52,060 bases of DNA, from the NCBI RefSeq assembly GCF_000003605.2, contig NW_003126887.1, forward strand, positions 171,022 to 223,081, read 5' to 3'. The notes beneath the pieces were generated by a model, which was not told where the DNA came from, ran no database searches, and saw only the letters and a program-made list of their open reading frames with translations. Below are positions 33,702 to 45,692 of this stretch, piece by piece. Numbering within the stretch: position 1 is the stretch's first letter; the number at the start of each line of letters is the position of its first letter. The position numbers and the translations under genes were made by a program. The stretch comes from Saccoglossus kowalevskii. Taxonomy: Eukaryota; Hemichordata; Enteropneusta; Harrimaniidae.

Positions 33702-35670
33702 CGGCAATGCACACATTTTCTTCACATGATTCCATGCACACTTCTATTTGCAGGGTTTGAGGTAATATGACAAAACATAAAATAAAGGATGCTGACACAT
33801 ACAAGAAATTACAGCTTCATTACCAAACAGTTATGCCAAATAAACATTGAGCTGATCTACAAGGATTTATTGCTAGTCTCTTTACAGTGTATACACAGAG
33901 AAAGAATTCTTAACAATATCAATTGACAAAGAATGGGACAATGTCTGTATAAAATGTGATAGTGAGGTTAGCTGTTAATCCATCAGCCCTTTGTCGTTGT
34001 ACAGTAGTCACGCAAGAAGTATCAAGTGTGATTGGTAAAATTGAGAATACCCGCTGCCAATCTGGTAGGAAGATTTACATGCCTTTTTACAATGCATGTT
34101 TTACATGGTTTATTTATAACACAGAATATGCAGTAAAGATGTATGTTCGCTAGTAACAGTGTTCGAGGAGTTAAGAAATTTTCAGAGAGTTAGATGCTTA
34201 GTTCTTGTATGGAATAGATATTCAGTAGAAAGCCTAAAGAGTACAGCGAAGGCAAAACATAGTCACGTTCTCATTTTACCATAAAACTTGCAGAACTTTT
34301 TGCATGTAGGTTAAAATATACTGTTTAGTTACATTGCACAGGTCACCATTGAATCAATTCATGAGCATGGCAAGGAACTGGTATAGACAGATATGATGAG
34401 AACGTCATTTGCCAATCACTGCAAGATGACATCAACTTTCTGATGTTAGGATACACTATCAGAACAAGTTGAACTTGGTACCGAGAGAAATTGTCGCTAC
34501 CTGACAATCACATGTCCTCCCAATACACCATACACATACATTGTGTGTCAAGCTTTCTAGGGCATGGATAGAAATATATACCTGAGCAACGGGGAACACA
34601 TGTACAGGTGATTGGAATATGCGTGAAAGAACAAGTGCCTGCACTGATATTGACATTATCAGAAAGACGTAATTTGCAAAGAGAAATTCAGTACAAGAAA
34701 TTCCAACCTTTACAACACAAGATCGTCATTTAAAGAGGGCAGTGTATCATGATGACTATGTTTCTGCTTGGAACTCGACATCTCTAGAAGCATACAAATC
34801 TTGCTATAAACTGATATGATATGGATGAAAGAAAAGTTTTTATATAAGTGCAAAAAGGCGATATACAACCTTTTGTTTGTTTGAAGGGAAATGTTCTAAT
34901 ATTTTCGTTTGAAAAAAATTAGAAGGAATTTTGTAATGTTTTGATCTTGATTTAGACACTTAAAATTAACACTGTGATTTGTAAATGTAGCAGACCTATT
35001 GGTGGATATCGTGGACTACTTCTGCTATTTTTGATGATTTCATATCTCAAAATGTTTGCAAGGTACATGTGAAAAATGGTGCTTTTATTTGAACAAACCT
35101 TATGATAGAATAATCGAATCGTGAAACGGATGGACGTACATATATATGCCAATATATATGTGTAAAATTGAAATTTGATCAGTTCTAGAATGTTCTAGAT
35201 ACAATTACAAGTGAACAGACGCACAGGCGGACGCATACAAGTAGTCAATTCATAAGTACCCGTTCAAATAGGGATTAAAAATTTTAAGAATATGTTTTGT
35301 TTTATTTGACAGTGTTAAAACTATTCTTCAACTATTCTTACTGAGTAAACTGTAAGGTGATATATGTGTGTGCAACAATTCTAGCACAATCAGTGATTGT
35401 CTGACTATAATAAGTTGTAGTTTTAATTACAGCGGGCACAAGATAATCCATTGACAATACACAAAAATACAATACACAAAAATAACACTACTTTTTATAG
35501 TACATCTACATATACATCTTTCCCCTGGCACAGAGAAGGCTGCCTCAGCCGTAACACCACATACAAATGTGTGACCATTGGATAACAATACAAATAGTTC
35601 ATCAAAACAGTACCACACTTACATGCGTCACCTTCGCTGTGGGGTAAAACTAGTACCTCACAGTTCCAAT
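33702..35670. other. Unassigned region
   Basis: No recognisable gene or element. A short Cys-rich frame on the - strand near 34565-34635 (CTCVPRC) has no splice or homology support. A reading frame near 35520-35618 (-) lies directly downstream of the candidate exon at 35671-35826 and might belong to the same transcript. Confidence 0.4.
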
Positions 35671-35826
35671 TCACATGAAATATTGTGTCACATTAAGCCC
35701 TGACCCAGCAGCTACATCACTTGCACCAAAGCGGGATGCTAGCGACTGTTGCCACATAGATGCCAAGTTACAGTAGACAGTCTTGTCCAGTATGAGTTCA
35801 CAACAAGGCAGCTCATGTAGTATCTC
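35671..35826 (-). CDS. Candidate terminal exon, unrecognised protein
   Basis: After acceptor TTATTGTTGCAG, the frame reads EILHELPCCELILDKTVYCN and continues through MWQQSLASRFGASDVAAG to TGA, 52 codons. A strong acceptor plus protein-like composition suggests a real exon. A GTGAAT overlapping the stop could be a donor instead. I cannot name the protein or find its other exons. Confidence 0.4.
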   Translation of the reverse strand, partial: EILHELPCCELILDKTVYCNLASMWQQSLASRFGASDVAAGSGLNVTQYFM

Positions 35827-36219
35827 CTGCAACAATAAGAAGAAAAGAAGGGAACGACAACTGTGCCCGTTCATTCAAATCCCATTTCATAACATACGTC
35901 TGTCAAGGTTGAGAAAGGTGTTCTGAACCCTAAATACTTAGTCATGTGTAGTTTATTGAAAAACAAGATCATATATTCTAGTCATCTGTCACCAATTCAA
36001 CACTGGAAAGAAGGTACAAATATTCACTTCCACAAGATAAGCAATGTGTTTCTAATCAATGTTAGCTTAGTAATCAGGGTTGCGCAATTAATGCCTAAGT
36101 TCCCGCAGTTTTCTCCAATTTCATCTGGATACAGTATAGAGGGTAATGGGTGAGCTGCACAAGTTATGCATTGCAGCTAATCTTGTTCATTTTCTCTTCA
36201 TTCTTATTCCTGATTAAGG

Positions 36220-38212
36220 TTATGATCTCACTTGATATCTCCTGGTCTCTATGCAGTGAAACCTTCTTCGTAAAACAGTATTGATCATACCCATAATGGA
36301 GTGGGGGTCTCCGAGTTCGTGTTGATCGTCTTGGCATATCAGTTTCTTCACTTGATCACTTTCTATCAGGTTTTCTTCTGTAATTTCATCCTCATTCACT
36401 TCCAAATTTCTACTGAAGTTTTCCGGTGTGTACATCTCCTTCTGATGCTTCAGTGTCCTTCTGCTGATTTGGAGACACTGACTCATCTATGGCCAAGGGG
36501 GAATCAAGGCTCAAGGTTTCCCCCCTAGCAGGAACGTCAGACGAGTCGTCTATAACAGGACTAGAAGTTTCCAATAATGAATTCCTGTTCCCGTGGGCTT
36601 TTTCAGAAGATTATATACTCAATACGTCTTCCACTGTAGAGGTTCAGAATGGGTTACCGTCACAGGATGAGTTCCATGTACGATCGGTTCTGCAACAAAT
36701 ATCCCATCATCTTCTTCATCAGAGTCAGAGACTGAATGTGAGTCATCCTCAACCTCATCAACAGTGTCTGGCATTGTTACCCTTTGTGGATTCTGTACAC
36801 GAGGAATTTCTCTTTGATGGGCCAGATATGGAATTGGCAGTGTACTACATGGCAACAATAAGTTGCGGTGAAGTGTCCTCCTGCCACGTCCTTCTGATAC
36901 AACCACATATACAGGTACATCGGGATTGAGTCTCCTCTCTACCAGGTAACGTTGAGGATCCCAGCGATCCGCGATTTTATGTTTTCCATGCACACTAACA
37001 TTCTTAACCAACACTCTGTCACCAGCATCCTTAGCTCTGCGATCACATCTTTTCTTGTTCTGTGCAGCCTTTCGTGTGGACTTAGTGCTAGCTAACTCGT
37101 ATGCTGTGGCTAATCTTTCTCTCAATTTGTCAGCTTATTCACTGTAGCTACTTTTAATTGTTTTTTCTGGTTTTAAACCTAAGTAAATGTCAATTGGTAA
37201 CCTTGTTTGCCTCCCATACATAAGGAAATAAAGAGTATACCCAGTGCTACTATTCTCAGTGCAATTGTACGCATGTACAAGTGGTGCAACGTACTTCTTC
37301 CAATCAGCCTTCTTCTTTGGAGGAAGAGTGCCCAACATGTCTATCAAGGTGCGATTAAACCGTTCACATTTTCCGTTGCCCTGTGGGTGGTAGGGAAAGC
37401 TTCTCGTTTTCTGTACACCAACATGTTGACATAGGCGCTTGATTAATTTAGACTCAACTCCTTGCCCTGATCTGAATGCAACTTTTCCGGAAAGCCATAA
37501 TGAACTAGAAAGTGATTCAACAAATGATCAGCTGTCTGTTTGGCCTTCTGAGAAGTAGTCACAATAGCAACAGCATATCGGGTAAAGTGATCTGTTATAA
37601 CAAGAACACTATTAGCACCACCTTTCTTATAGTCTTCTATGGAAAGATAATCAATACATACCAACTCCAGTGGTTGTGTGGTTTTGATATTTACTAAAGG
37701 GGCTTTGACTTGTTGTTCGGTGTGTAGTTTTCATGCATTACATCTTGGACAGGTTTCTATCTTTTGTTGCACATCACGATACATATCTGGCCAAAAAACC
37801 TTGATCGCAATAATTCCAACACCCTGTCTTTACCTAGGTGGCCAACATCATCATGTGTTCCCTTTAATGCTACACCATGGTATTCCGAAGGTACAACCAG
37901 TTAACGTTGGTAATAAGTGTTACCATCTTTATCTAGTCTGGTACGATGCAATACGTTCCATCAAAAAACATAGACGTTTCCATTCCCGCAGTCCTTTTCT
38001 GACAGACGGTGTCTCATGTTTGGTGGTTTCCGGGCGCGGTGGTTCATTTGTTTTGCATACCACCTTAATCTTTCTATCTCAGGATTGCGTTCCTGCAAGA
38101 ATTTCCATTCCTGCATAGTCACTGGAGGCAATGCATGCTTCTCAGGCCATATTTGAGGTTCATCCAGACATTCAGGCACAGCAGTTATGGCGTGGCTCAT
38201 AGTCTCACCCAT
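36220..38212 (-). pseudogene. Gypsy integrase and C-terminal tail remnant
   Basis: 38212-37700: degenerate HHCC zinc-binding part. 37664-37443: catalytic core with IDYLSIEDYKKGG (first Asp) and SDQGKE (second Asp). 37347-37135: WKKYVAPLVHAYNCTENSST, the region near the third catalytic residue. 37125-36619: basic C-terminal domain (DAGDRVLVKN...). 36486-36220: tail. Pieces lie in different frames. Confidence 0.8.
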
Positions 38213-38215
38213 GGA

Positions 38216-39020
38216 TTACAAGCAACTTTGTGAGCTTGGCAAAATGCCTGCATGTTCCCAGCTGACATCCTCTAGTCTCTTCAGTAATACCCTGGTCAAT
38301 AGCGCGAGGCATCCTTGAGAGGCCATCAGCATCTTCGTTCTTTTTACCAGATCTATAAACCAACTTGAATATGCACTCAACCACCTATGTCCAGTGGCGT
38401 CCAATTTGGCAGTGGTGTTTACATATGTAAGGGGGTTGCTGTCTGTTAAGACAACAAACTCATTTCCATACAAATAATCGTGCATCTTTTGAAGTAACTG
38501 TCCATTTTAAGGCCAAAAATTCAAGCTTATGAGCAGGATAATTTTGCTCACTGCGCGATAGTGCACGACTAGCATACATGATCACCTTCTTGTCTTTACC
38601 ATGTCCCTGGTACAACACAGCCCCCAACCCCATACAGCTAGCATCTTTATGCAACTCGAAAGGCTGAGTGGAATCCGCATAGGCCAGGATTGGGGCACGA
38701 GTTAAATTGTCAATTATGGTATCAAAAACTGTTTGACAGGCTTCAGTCCACACGAATTCCGGCAGCTTAACCTTCTGGGCTTTCTTACTACTCCTTCGTC
38801 TTCTTGTCGGCAACCCAGCAGTTAAGTCAGTGAGCGGTTTGACAATTCCAGCATACCCTTTCACAAAACATCGAAAATACCCAGCAAAACCAAGAAACCT
38901 ACAGACTTCCCTAACATTTGTAGGTATTCTCCATTCCTTGAGCGCTCTTGTCTCTGGGTCTGTGCCAACCCCATCTTCTGAAACTATATGGCCCAAATAC
39001 TTAACCTGTTGTCGCAACAA
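38216..39020 (-). pseudogene. Gypsy RT thumb and RNase H remnant
   Basis: VKYLGHIVSEDGVGTDPE marks the RT thumb. PFELHKDASCMGLGAVLYQG is the RNase H opening, where the usual HTDAS has become HKDAS. In the next frame, VVLTDSNPLTY and ATGHRW complete RNase H. One frameshift lies near 38470. Confidence 0.85.
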
Positions 39021-40033
39021 CTGACAATTACTAGCTTTAAAGGGCCATTAGCGGCATTTTCAAGCTTTTTTGTCATACTAGTAATTTAAATCCATCTGCA
39101 ATTTGCTGAAATGAGAATATACTGAACATAAAGACGAAAATGGTGCAAGTTCACCATGTGCGAACGAAAAATGGTTTTCCGACGATTGCGACATCGATTT
39201 AAATGCCAACTTGCGGCGTACATTCCTAAGAGTTCTGAATGACGTCATCTCACTCTAAGTACTACCAAACTCTCACTCGACCTATTTCACTGTTTTTTTG
39301 GCGACCCCGATCACACTGTACGCCGATTGTGTTTGCCTAGAATGACGCGTATACAACCCAGAGTATACAATTGCATTTCTCAGCGGTTTATCACGTAATA
39401 AATGTCGGAAATGTGTAGGCATTAGTGATTTTTATTAAAACCTTTGGAATGAAAGTCGACTAAATTATTTTCGTTATTTAGCTCATTGGTCGCTGCCATT
39501 GAGTATGCTGCAACACTTTGTGACAACGTTTTGAATAGCCTAGGATGAATTATAGCTCACTGCTATCGTTATGATACGTTACTATATTACTCCATGATTT
39601 AGTCATGATTACTAGAAAAACCATGGTTTATTTATATTTAGTACATACATTTTATGGACAGAAAGTTTACTTGATTATGTAATAAACCATGTACTGTATG
39701 TGAAGGTCATGGTCACTATTCTGCATAAATTACATTATCTGCCAAATCTACTATTCAAGCCCCAAAAACATAATCGCTGGTTTTTAAGCTGTAAACTTAT
39801 CCTAGCTTATCATAAGAGTGATTGTTCGTTGTAAAAAGTGATATTTTTGACTTCTTGTTAAAAACCACAAGTCTGATTGCTTTGATATCATACACATATA
39901 GGTACTACAAGTGGACCTCTCTCAGATTTGTCATTTCATGATGATAAATTCAATTATCTAATTTTGATGAATATTTTTGGTGAAAAGTTTTATTTTCAGA
40001 TGGTTTAATCAATTACTACTGCATTTTCTACAG
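39021..40033. other. Unassigned, possible DNA-transposon end or intron
   Basis: Right at the broken edge of the gypsy fragment the + strand reads TTTAAAGGGCCATTAGCGGC, which looks like a transposon terminus that may have truncated the retroelement. No matching inverted end was found. The rest may be the intron before the 40034 exon. Confidence 0.35.
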
Positions 40034-40218
40034 GCATCAAGCAGTGGACACAACAAATGGTGAAAGTGAGCCAGTTCCATATAAAAGGGGGGCGTAGCCG
40101 TGGAAGAGGTAGTTGTGGAAGGGGAAGAGGTGGACGTTGTAGAGGGCAAGGCCAAACTGTGAGAAATGCTCATGATGCTTTGAGGCTTCTTCTTATTCAA
40201 AAAAAGAACATAATACGA
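40034..40218 (+). CDS. Candidate exon, RGG-rich protein
   Basis: Between acceptor TTTTCTACAG and donor gtgagt, one frame is fully open. It reads IKQWTQQMVKVSQFHIKGG, then RSRGRGSCGRGRGGRCRGQG and ahead to LLLIQKKNIIR. The Arg-Gly-rich box suggests nucleic-acid binding. It joins the 40328 exon in phase 0. I recognise no family; a domesticated transposon protein is possible. Confidence 0.5.
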
Positions 40219-40327
40219 GTGAGTATATTTTCGTAGACAGAAACAATATATTTTATTTGGCAAATGCAATTTCAATGTGTACTTAAGCTGCCACAAAATA
40301 TAAAAAAAATAACCCAACAAAGTGCAG

Positions 40328-40487
40328 ACTGATTTTGATTTGAAATTCATTGAAGATTCAATGGGTATAGGCATTACCAAATGGTTTCTACAGCAAATGA
40401 AATCATCTTCTTTGAATTGGAATGCAGTGCAAGGATCTTTCTGGATAAATGTTCGCCTTCATAAAACCCAGTGTAGCAATACGTAAT
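40328..40487 (+). CDS. Candidate terminal exon following the RGG exon
   Basis: After acceptor AAAGTGCAG the frame opens in phase 0 with TDFDLKFIEDSMGIGITKWF, then LQQMKSSSLNWNAVQGSFW, and stops at TAA 40485-40487. The intron (40219-40327) is 109 bp. Aromatic-rich, protein-like composition supports coding, but the family is unknown. Confidence 0.5.
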
Positions 40488-40609
40488 CAAAGAAAGCTTA
40501 GAAAGAACTCCCGTGTGCTGAAGGAATAGGGATCATGATGTAATATTCGGGAATATTTGAAAATGATAAACAAATTATGAATAATCTATTAATAAGGAGC
40601 CAGCAGTAG

Positions 40610-41005
40610 TCATCTACACACATAGACTATTGCCGTATATTTGGTCCCAAGGGAGATGTTGTGGTCAAATATCCGTTCAGTTGTATCACTATGAATGTTG
40701 TATATTGCATTTCATGTAATAAATGCGGGAAACTTTATATTGGTTCTACAGTTCGTCGACTGGGTGATCGGTTTGCTGAGCATCGACGGCAAACTAGACA
40801 GAAAAATCGTTATTATCCGGTTTCACTTCATTTTAATTCTAGTGGACATAATATTACAGATATATCTATTTCTGGTGTATGTGTTGTCAATGGCAACGAA
40901 AATCAGCTCAGGCGTGTCGAGGAGGAAACTATATTCCGCCTTGGAACTAAAGAACCCCATGGTATTAACAAACAGTTCAACTCATTTGTTGAGCTCACCA
41001 CCTAA
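40610..41005 (+). mobile_element. Orphan GIY-YIG endonuclease domain (Penelope-like)
   Basis: The frame is open from 40610 to TAA 41003-41005. It has a CxxC pair in VVYCISCNKCGKLYIGSTV (the YIG half), then LGDRFAEHRRQ and HFNSSGHNITDISI, and a Glu in RRVEEETIFRLGT-EPHGIN. This is the C-terminal endonuclease layout of Penelope-like retroelements, including the zinc-binding CxxC before YIG. No RT is found upstream, so it is a 3' fragment or a freed domain. The frame is undamaged across the domain. Confidence 0.75.
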
Positions 41006-43852
41006 GGCGCGTTATTTGTTCTATTGTGGAATTTTTTGTGATTCTAACTTATAGTTCATGCGCGTTCTTACGTTCCTATGTTCTACCTGTACGTTATAAC
41101 ACTTTCTTCTATGCTATCGATAAAGAGCCATTGCTCGAAACGTCTAGCTATTTTTAATAGTTATTTAGGACTACGATTACCAAATATTATCTTCTATACA
41201 CACATAGACATCATATACATACAATATGTGTACTTATATATGTACTACTTAAAAATATGCATAAAAAGTCTACACAAAATTAAAACATTAAAAAGAAAAC
41301 TGAAATAATTCATAAAACATTGGGGAAAATGAAATGCAACGAAAATAGTGAACAAATAAATGCCCAAAATAAACTTATAGGGCATTTAAAAATATTTTAG
41401 AAATTTTGTTAACACGGAAAACGTAAAGTAGCAAGAATAACTATGTTTCTGATAAACAATCACAATCTAAATATCTAAAATTCAAACCACTATCTTAATA
41501 TCAATATGTGTGTCAATAAATATTATATTTATTTTCAGTTACGTATATTAATAAGGAAGGCATCACAATCTTTAGAGTCCCTTTGATTGGTTCATATATC
41601 CCGAAAATCGACATGGTAAAATTACAACCATCGTACAGCTCAGTACCATAACAAATAATAATTTACGGCAGATTTCTCGGTACATAAAATTCAAATTAAT
41701 CCCCAACGTGTCTCATTTGTTACTGCGTATAAATTGACACTATCTGGTGCACGTCGCACGCGATGAGTACCAACCAAAAATACACACAGGACATTTTAAG
41801 TGGCTAGAAACAAAACCTATTCGCTAATTTTCGTTTCGAAAACATCTACGACTGCTTAAAACCCTGCACCCCGTCCCGCATGTTTTTTTTACCAGGCAGG
41901 AGACGTCGGTCAGCGTGGTGTTGCCCCAGTAGTTTTCACTATGCATCCAGTAGTTAATGCCGACATCACGGTCTATACATTCCACATGAAGCATGGTATT
42001 CAGCTTAACCATATTTTCTTTTTTGCTCCATGGCTTAACTTAATAGGAACAGTAACTCGAGCAATAAATGTGCCTTCCGATTTGAGTGATCGTGCCGTGT
42101 AATTGCCGATTGTTTCCTTTGCTAGGTAAAATCAATGTACAGAATACTTGGATGAAACAACTAAAGTAAACTAGGATATAATAGAGCCAATGAATTCGTA
42201 ATTTCCGACGAAAAGGGCAGGGGAAAAAATACCCCTCATAACAAATCACCGTCGATCGTAACAAATCACCGTGTTGAGGGGGCAGTGAACAAATGAGACA
42301 CCAATTGTTAAATTGTTTTGGTAGTCATCGCATGTCGATTCATTTCATTTGTACAGGGTACTCTGACACAAAAATAAGGTAAACCAGCCTACTTAGTGCT
42401 AATGATTTTGTGATTTCCCACACGAAGAACGTTCTCAGAAATAATCCGACATGCTGATCAGCACACCAACAATCGGCACCAAAATTGATCACAGCTGTCA
42501 CGGTAAATTCAGTATGTTTTACGAGTTTTTCTCTCTCCAAATCCCAACATATATTTACACATGTAGGCGAATTTTGTCAGCTCTGTGTAAATAGATATTT
42601 TTACTGGGAATGTGCCCCATTTTACGTACAAGAAGCCCTTACACAACGCAGTAGTCATCAACACACATAGACATCCTATACCTACTAATCGACATGATAG
42701 CTTCGTAATTTGGGGAAGGTGGGGGTGAAAGTGCACCATGCAAGTTTCCAACTGTGTAAAGGAAAATAAAGGAAAGAAGTACAATACAATGTTGGTAAAC
42801 GATACAAAGGAAATATCTCCTTACAGCAGCGACTTGATACAACTACATTTATGCTGGAGGTCACCATATTTGTTCTCGCCTTCAATAATACGGTGATAAA
42901 TCAGGATTCACAAGTACAACGAATTTACACAACATTTTACCATGAAATCGAACCTACCAACCATTTTCATATCTTCAACACTGCCATGGTTTTGGCGAGG
43001 ATGAATGAATGTAATTGTACACCACACGTGAATGTAAACTAGCTTGCACAGTAATTCGTTTCGCAGTCATTGAGGTTATATATTTGTTCAATTACTTATT
43101 TATTTATTTACTTACTTATACGATAATAAAAAATCACACATGTAATTTCTTAGACCTTTTCATAATGTAAACTGATATATGTCATCTCCCGGGCGTTTGC
43201 TTCGTTTTTGTACAACATGGATGACACGGTATCTGATTTGACCTTTGTTTTCAGAGTGGAATGGTTGGTGAAAGTGAGGTGGGTGGTGAGAATGAGATGG
43301 TAGGTGTGAGTGAGGTGGGTGGTGATAGTGGAATGGTTGGTGAATGTGGGTGGTGAGAGTCGGATTGTAGGTCAGAACGAGATTGCTCTGTAAGAGGAAG
43401 ATGTAAAACATTTGCTGACAACAATTTATTTTATTATTACATATGTACTGCAGTTTATTTTGATTCATCCCTGAAATCAAAATCGGTATTTCCACACCTC
43501 ATATGCAAGTGAGGTCTGAGAGCAAAAAAGTAGTCCCTTCAGGAGTTCCGTTTTTATTCGGACAGTGACTCAGATTAGACGTCCAATTATTTTATTTTCA
43601 CACAGACAGTGACACTAGTTCTACACTGGCATGCGTTGCTAGGGCGTAACATTGTCTTGGAACATATTATTTTATTTATTACTTGTTTAATAAAACATTG
43701 TTCCATACAATCATGAACGTATCTTGTCTATTATTGTGGTCACATAACATACCGTGGAATACTTTATTTGCACTGGCATTTTATTTTCCCTGTTTTACCT
43801 GAAGTCAATTTTCTTCAAAATAAATTCCAGTGAAAATGCAGCTTTCTCTATA
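41006..43852. other. Unassigned region
   Basis: A possible - strand exon at 41893-42012 reads MLHVECIDRDVGINYWMHSE and NYWGNTTLTDVSCL before a gtaaaa donor, but is unrecognised. A 24-bp word GCAGTAGTCATC(A/T)ACACACATAGA occurs at 42648-42671 and at 40603-40626. Otherwise no gene is visible. Confidence 0.4.
43254..43370 (+). repeat. G-rich degenerate tandem repeat
   Basis: GTGGAATGGTTGGTGAA and GTGAGGTGGGTGGTGA alternate about twice each, with many GG and GGG runs on one strand. The opposite strand reads as His/Pro repeats, which is probably fortuitous. Confidence 0.7.
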
Positions 43853-44511
43853 CTATCAGGGGGAATTTTTCTCCCTCTGGGTTCTCCACACGTGTCAGGG
43901 GGAATCTTGTCTCGTTTCTATATCTCGTCCCCTTGAGGTGCGGGATCGGGAAAGTCACTAAACTTTACAGTCAAATAAGGCACACACAACGAAATGCGTT
44001 TCAGCTCTCGTCTTAGTCGGTCAATCGAGCACTCTATAAGACACGGCACCCTGGGGAAAAATCCCCAAGACTATCGCAAGGCTGACCCAAGACTAGCCCA
44101 AGACTGTGCTTAGACTCGCCCCAAGGCTCTCCAGGACTGCACTCGACTGCGTCTGTCGTGGAGTACTCTTCAAGACCAACTCAAACTCTCTTTATTCATT
44201 TTCAAAACTCTAACCAATTACAAAACAGTAAAAAGACTCTAGGGCGTAACTTTCAATCATAAAGCCAATCACACTAAGTACTGAATACGTCATATCTTTT
44301 GATTAATCGTTCACTACATTAATAACTATGAATACCAACTGTCAGAATCGATAGAATAGCGACGGTTATCTCGTAATTAGTTCCAAATCACTGAGCCAAG
44401 TTCTGTCCAAAACTTCAAATAGGCCTAAACGATGACAGACACAACACAGCAATTCGCTAATAATCAGCTAATTAAGTCGATTAACAGATACGCGAAAACA
44501 AATTCATGACA
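43853..44511 (-). mobile_element. LTR-like dispersed repeat, copy 2 (inverted)
   Basis: The reverse complement starts TGTCATGAATTTG at 44511 and follows 12732-13402 closely, with small indels. One example is an extra ATTCTATCG-like insertion near 44350 and a missing long C run. It is a separate insertion of the same family, opposite in orientation. Confidence 0.7.
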
Positions 44512-45275
44512 ATACGTTGCATTGAGTCTTAATAAAACATAATGAAAATTAGATCCACACTATGTTTCTGTTTTAGTCTGTAAAATTTATTTAAACTAAA
44601 ACAGCTAAATTCTTGCATGCAATACTGTATTTGCTCTATTAGTGGCGCATGCTCTTATGTAAATAACAGAGGTATTTCTATGGTCAAAATACATCATATT
44701 TTAATAAATAAGTATACAATCAATGCAATTGTTGCATGTTTACATTCTGCACTTCCCTCAATATAGGGTAGTACCCAGTTGTGTTCATCCACAACATGGT
44801 GAAGTGAACCACCCCACATTCCCTGTAATCACAATAAAGGAAAAAAGTCATGATTGTACCGTATTTACCCGGGTAAGAGCCTATGCCCGATCATACGCCC
44901 AGGGGGTCTTTTTTACAGTTGTGATTAAAAAATAACATTAAAAGTTGACTTCAGTCAGTAAGTCTACAAAAATGTATATTAAAGCAGGAACGGTAGTTCT
45001 CTTTTTGAAATTTGTTGTGGTCCTGAAAATGGCCGGTCGTTTGGTTGCTGCTTCTTTAGAGAACCGCAAAGCAAGTGTCGCACTCGTTCGGCTTTAGCAT
45101 TATCGGCGATGAAACCAATGTTGCAATATTGTAGCAACAATGGGAGTGGTTGAAATCACGGTGTTTTGGCTTAATAAAATATTTGGTAGCAGCTTGCGAA
45201 TCCATAACTTCATTCACATTGCACAGCTAGAGACTAAGCAAGATAGAACAAGGTGAAATTGAAAATTATACTTAC
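44512..45275. other. Unassigned region, possibly 3' part of the - strand transposase-like gene
   Basis: No exon with clear splice sites was found, but a - strand stretch at about 45010-45200 contains Cys/His-rich frames (NHSHCCYN, NECDTCF) and could be a decayed terminal exon. A CCGTATTTACCCGGGTAAG palindrome-like word lies at 44860-44878. Confidence 0.3.
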
Positions 45276-45380
45276 AAAATACATATCGTAACTGGTAGCT
45301 TTCTGGCAACAATACCAAAAATGGTTAACAATATGGGAACTCCACTTCAGTAAAGGTTTACATTCCTTGTTTTGGGCAGC
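45276..45380 (-). CDS. Transposase-like gene exon with NHFWYCC
   Basis: Acceptor TTTCCTCCCAG and donor gtaagt bound 35 codons in phase 0: AAQNKECKPLLKWSSHIVNH, then FWYCCQKATSYDMYF. The Trp-rich segment aligns with the third conserved block as I recall it for this family. Confidence 0.5.
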
Positions 45381-45692
45381 CTGGGAGGAAATAAGAATAA
45401 TTTTCAAGCAGGGATATTAGACTTATCTGTTTCAAGTTTATCCAAGCAGAAGAATTTGGAGCAAGACATTTATTAACAAGCAACATTGTCCTTGTGCTTG
45501 CCAGTCTGCAATACAGGGTCACACAAACAAACTGATGTGAAACTGGAGTCAATAAAATGCATGTTAATATCCAAGAAATATATTTGGAATTTTATGAACA
45601 CAATTCTCAATAAATTTTCAAAAAGCTGACATATGATATTATATTATCACCATTCACTTTAGTTGAACAGTTGAAGCAAAATATACACTCAC

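Larger units (their letters stand above)
36220..39020 (-). mobile_element. Ty3/gypsy pol fragment (RT end, RNase H, integrase)
   Basis: This is a second, different gypsy-type element in conventional order RT-RNaseH-integrase. It begins inside the RT thumb at 39020 (5' part lost) and ends near 36220 after a C-terminal tail containing RRSTRTRRPPLHYGYD. No LTR could be fixed on either side. Multiple frameshifts and stops show decay. Confidence 0.85.

Noticed and set aside
34459-34656. Cys-rich frame as a further inhibitor exon
   Set aside because: Cysteine spacing fits no module here, splice sites are weak, and it lies outside the gene beyond its promoter.
36301-38118. Several + strand open frames (e.g. 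36489-36929, 37678-38118)
   Set aside because: They are antisense shadows of the - strand gypsy integrase region.
40009-40380. 123-codon - strand frame with Ser/Thr repeats
   Set aside because: It is the antisense of the Arg-Gly-rich exon at 40034-40218; the + strand has proper splice sites.
40610-41005. Phage-type homing endonuclease
   Set aside because: The CxxC-YIG layout and C-terminal block fit Penelope-like elements of animals better, and no group I intron or phage gene is nearby.
43160-43495. His/Pro-repeat protein on the - strand
   Set aside because: It is a translation of a G-rich tandem repeat; no flanking signals.
12732-44511. A single LTR element bounded by the two similar repeats
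   Set aside because: The copies are inverted, not direct, and enclose host exons, so they are independent insertions.
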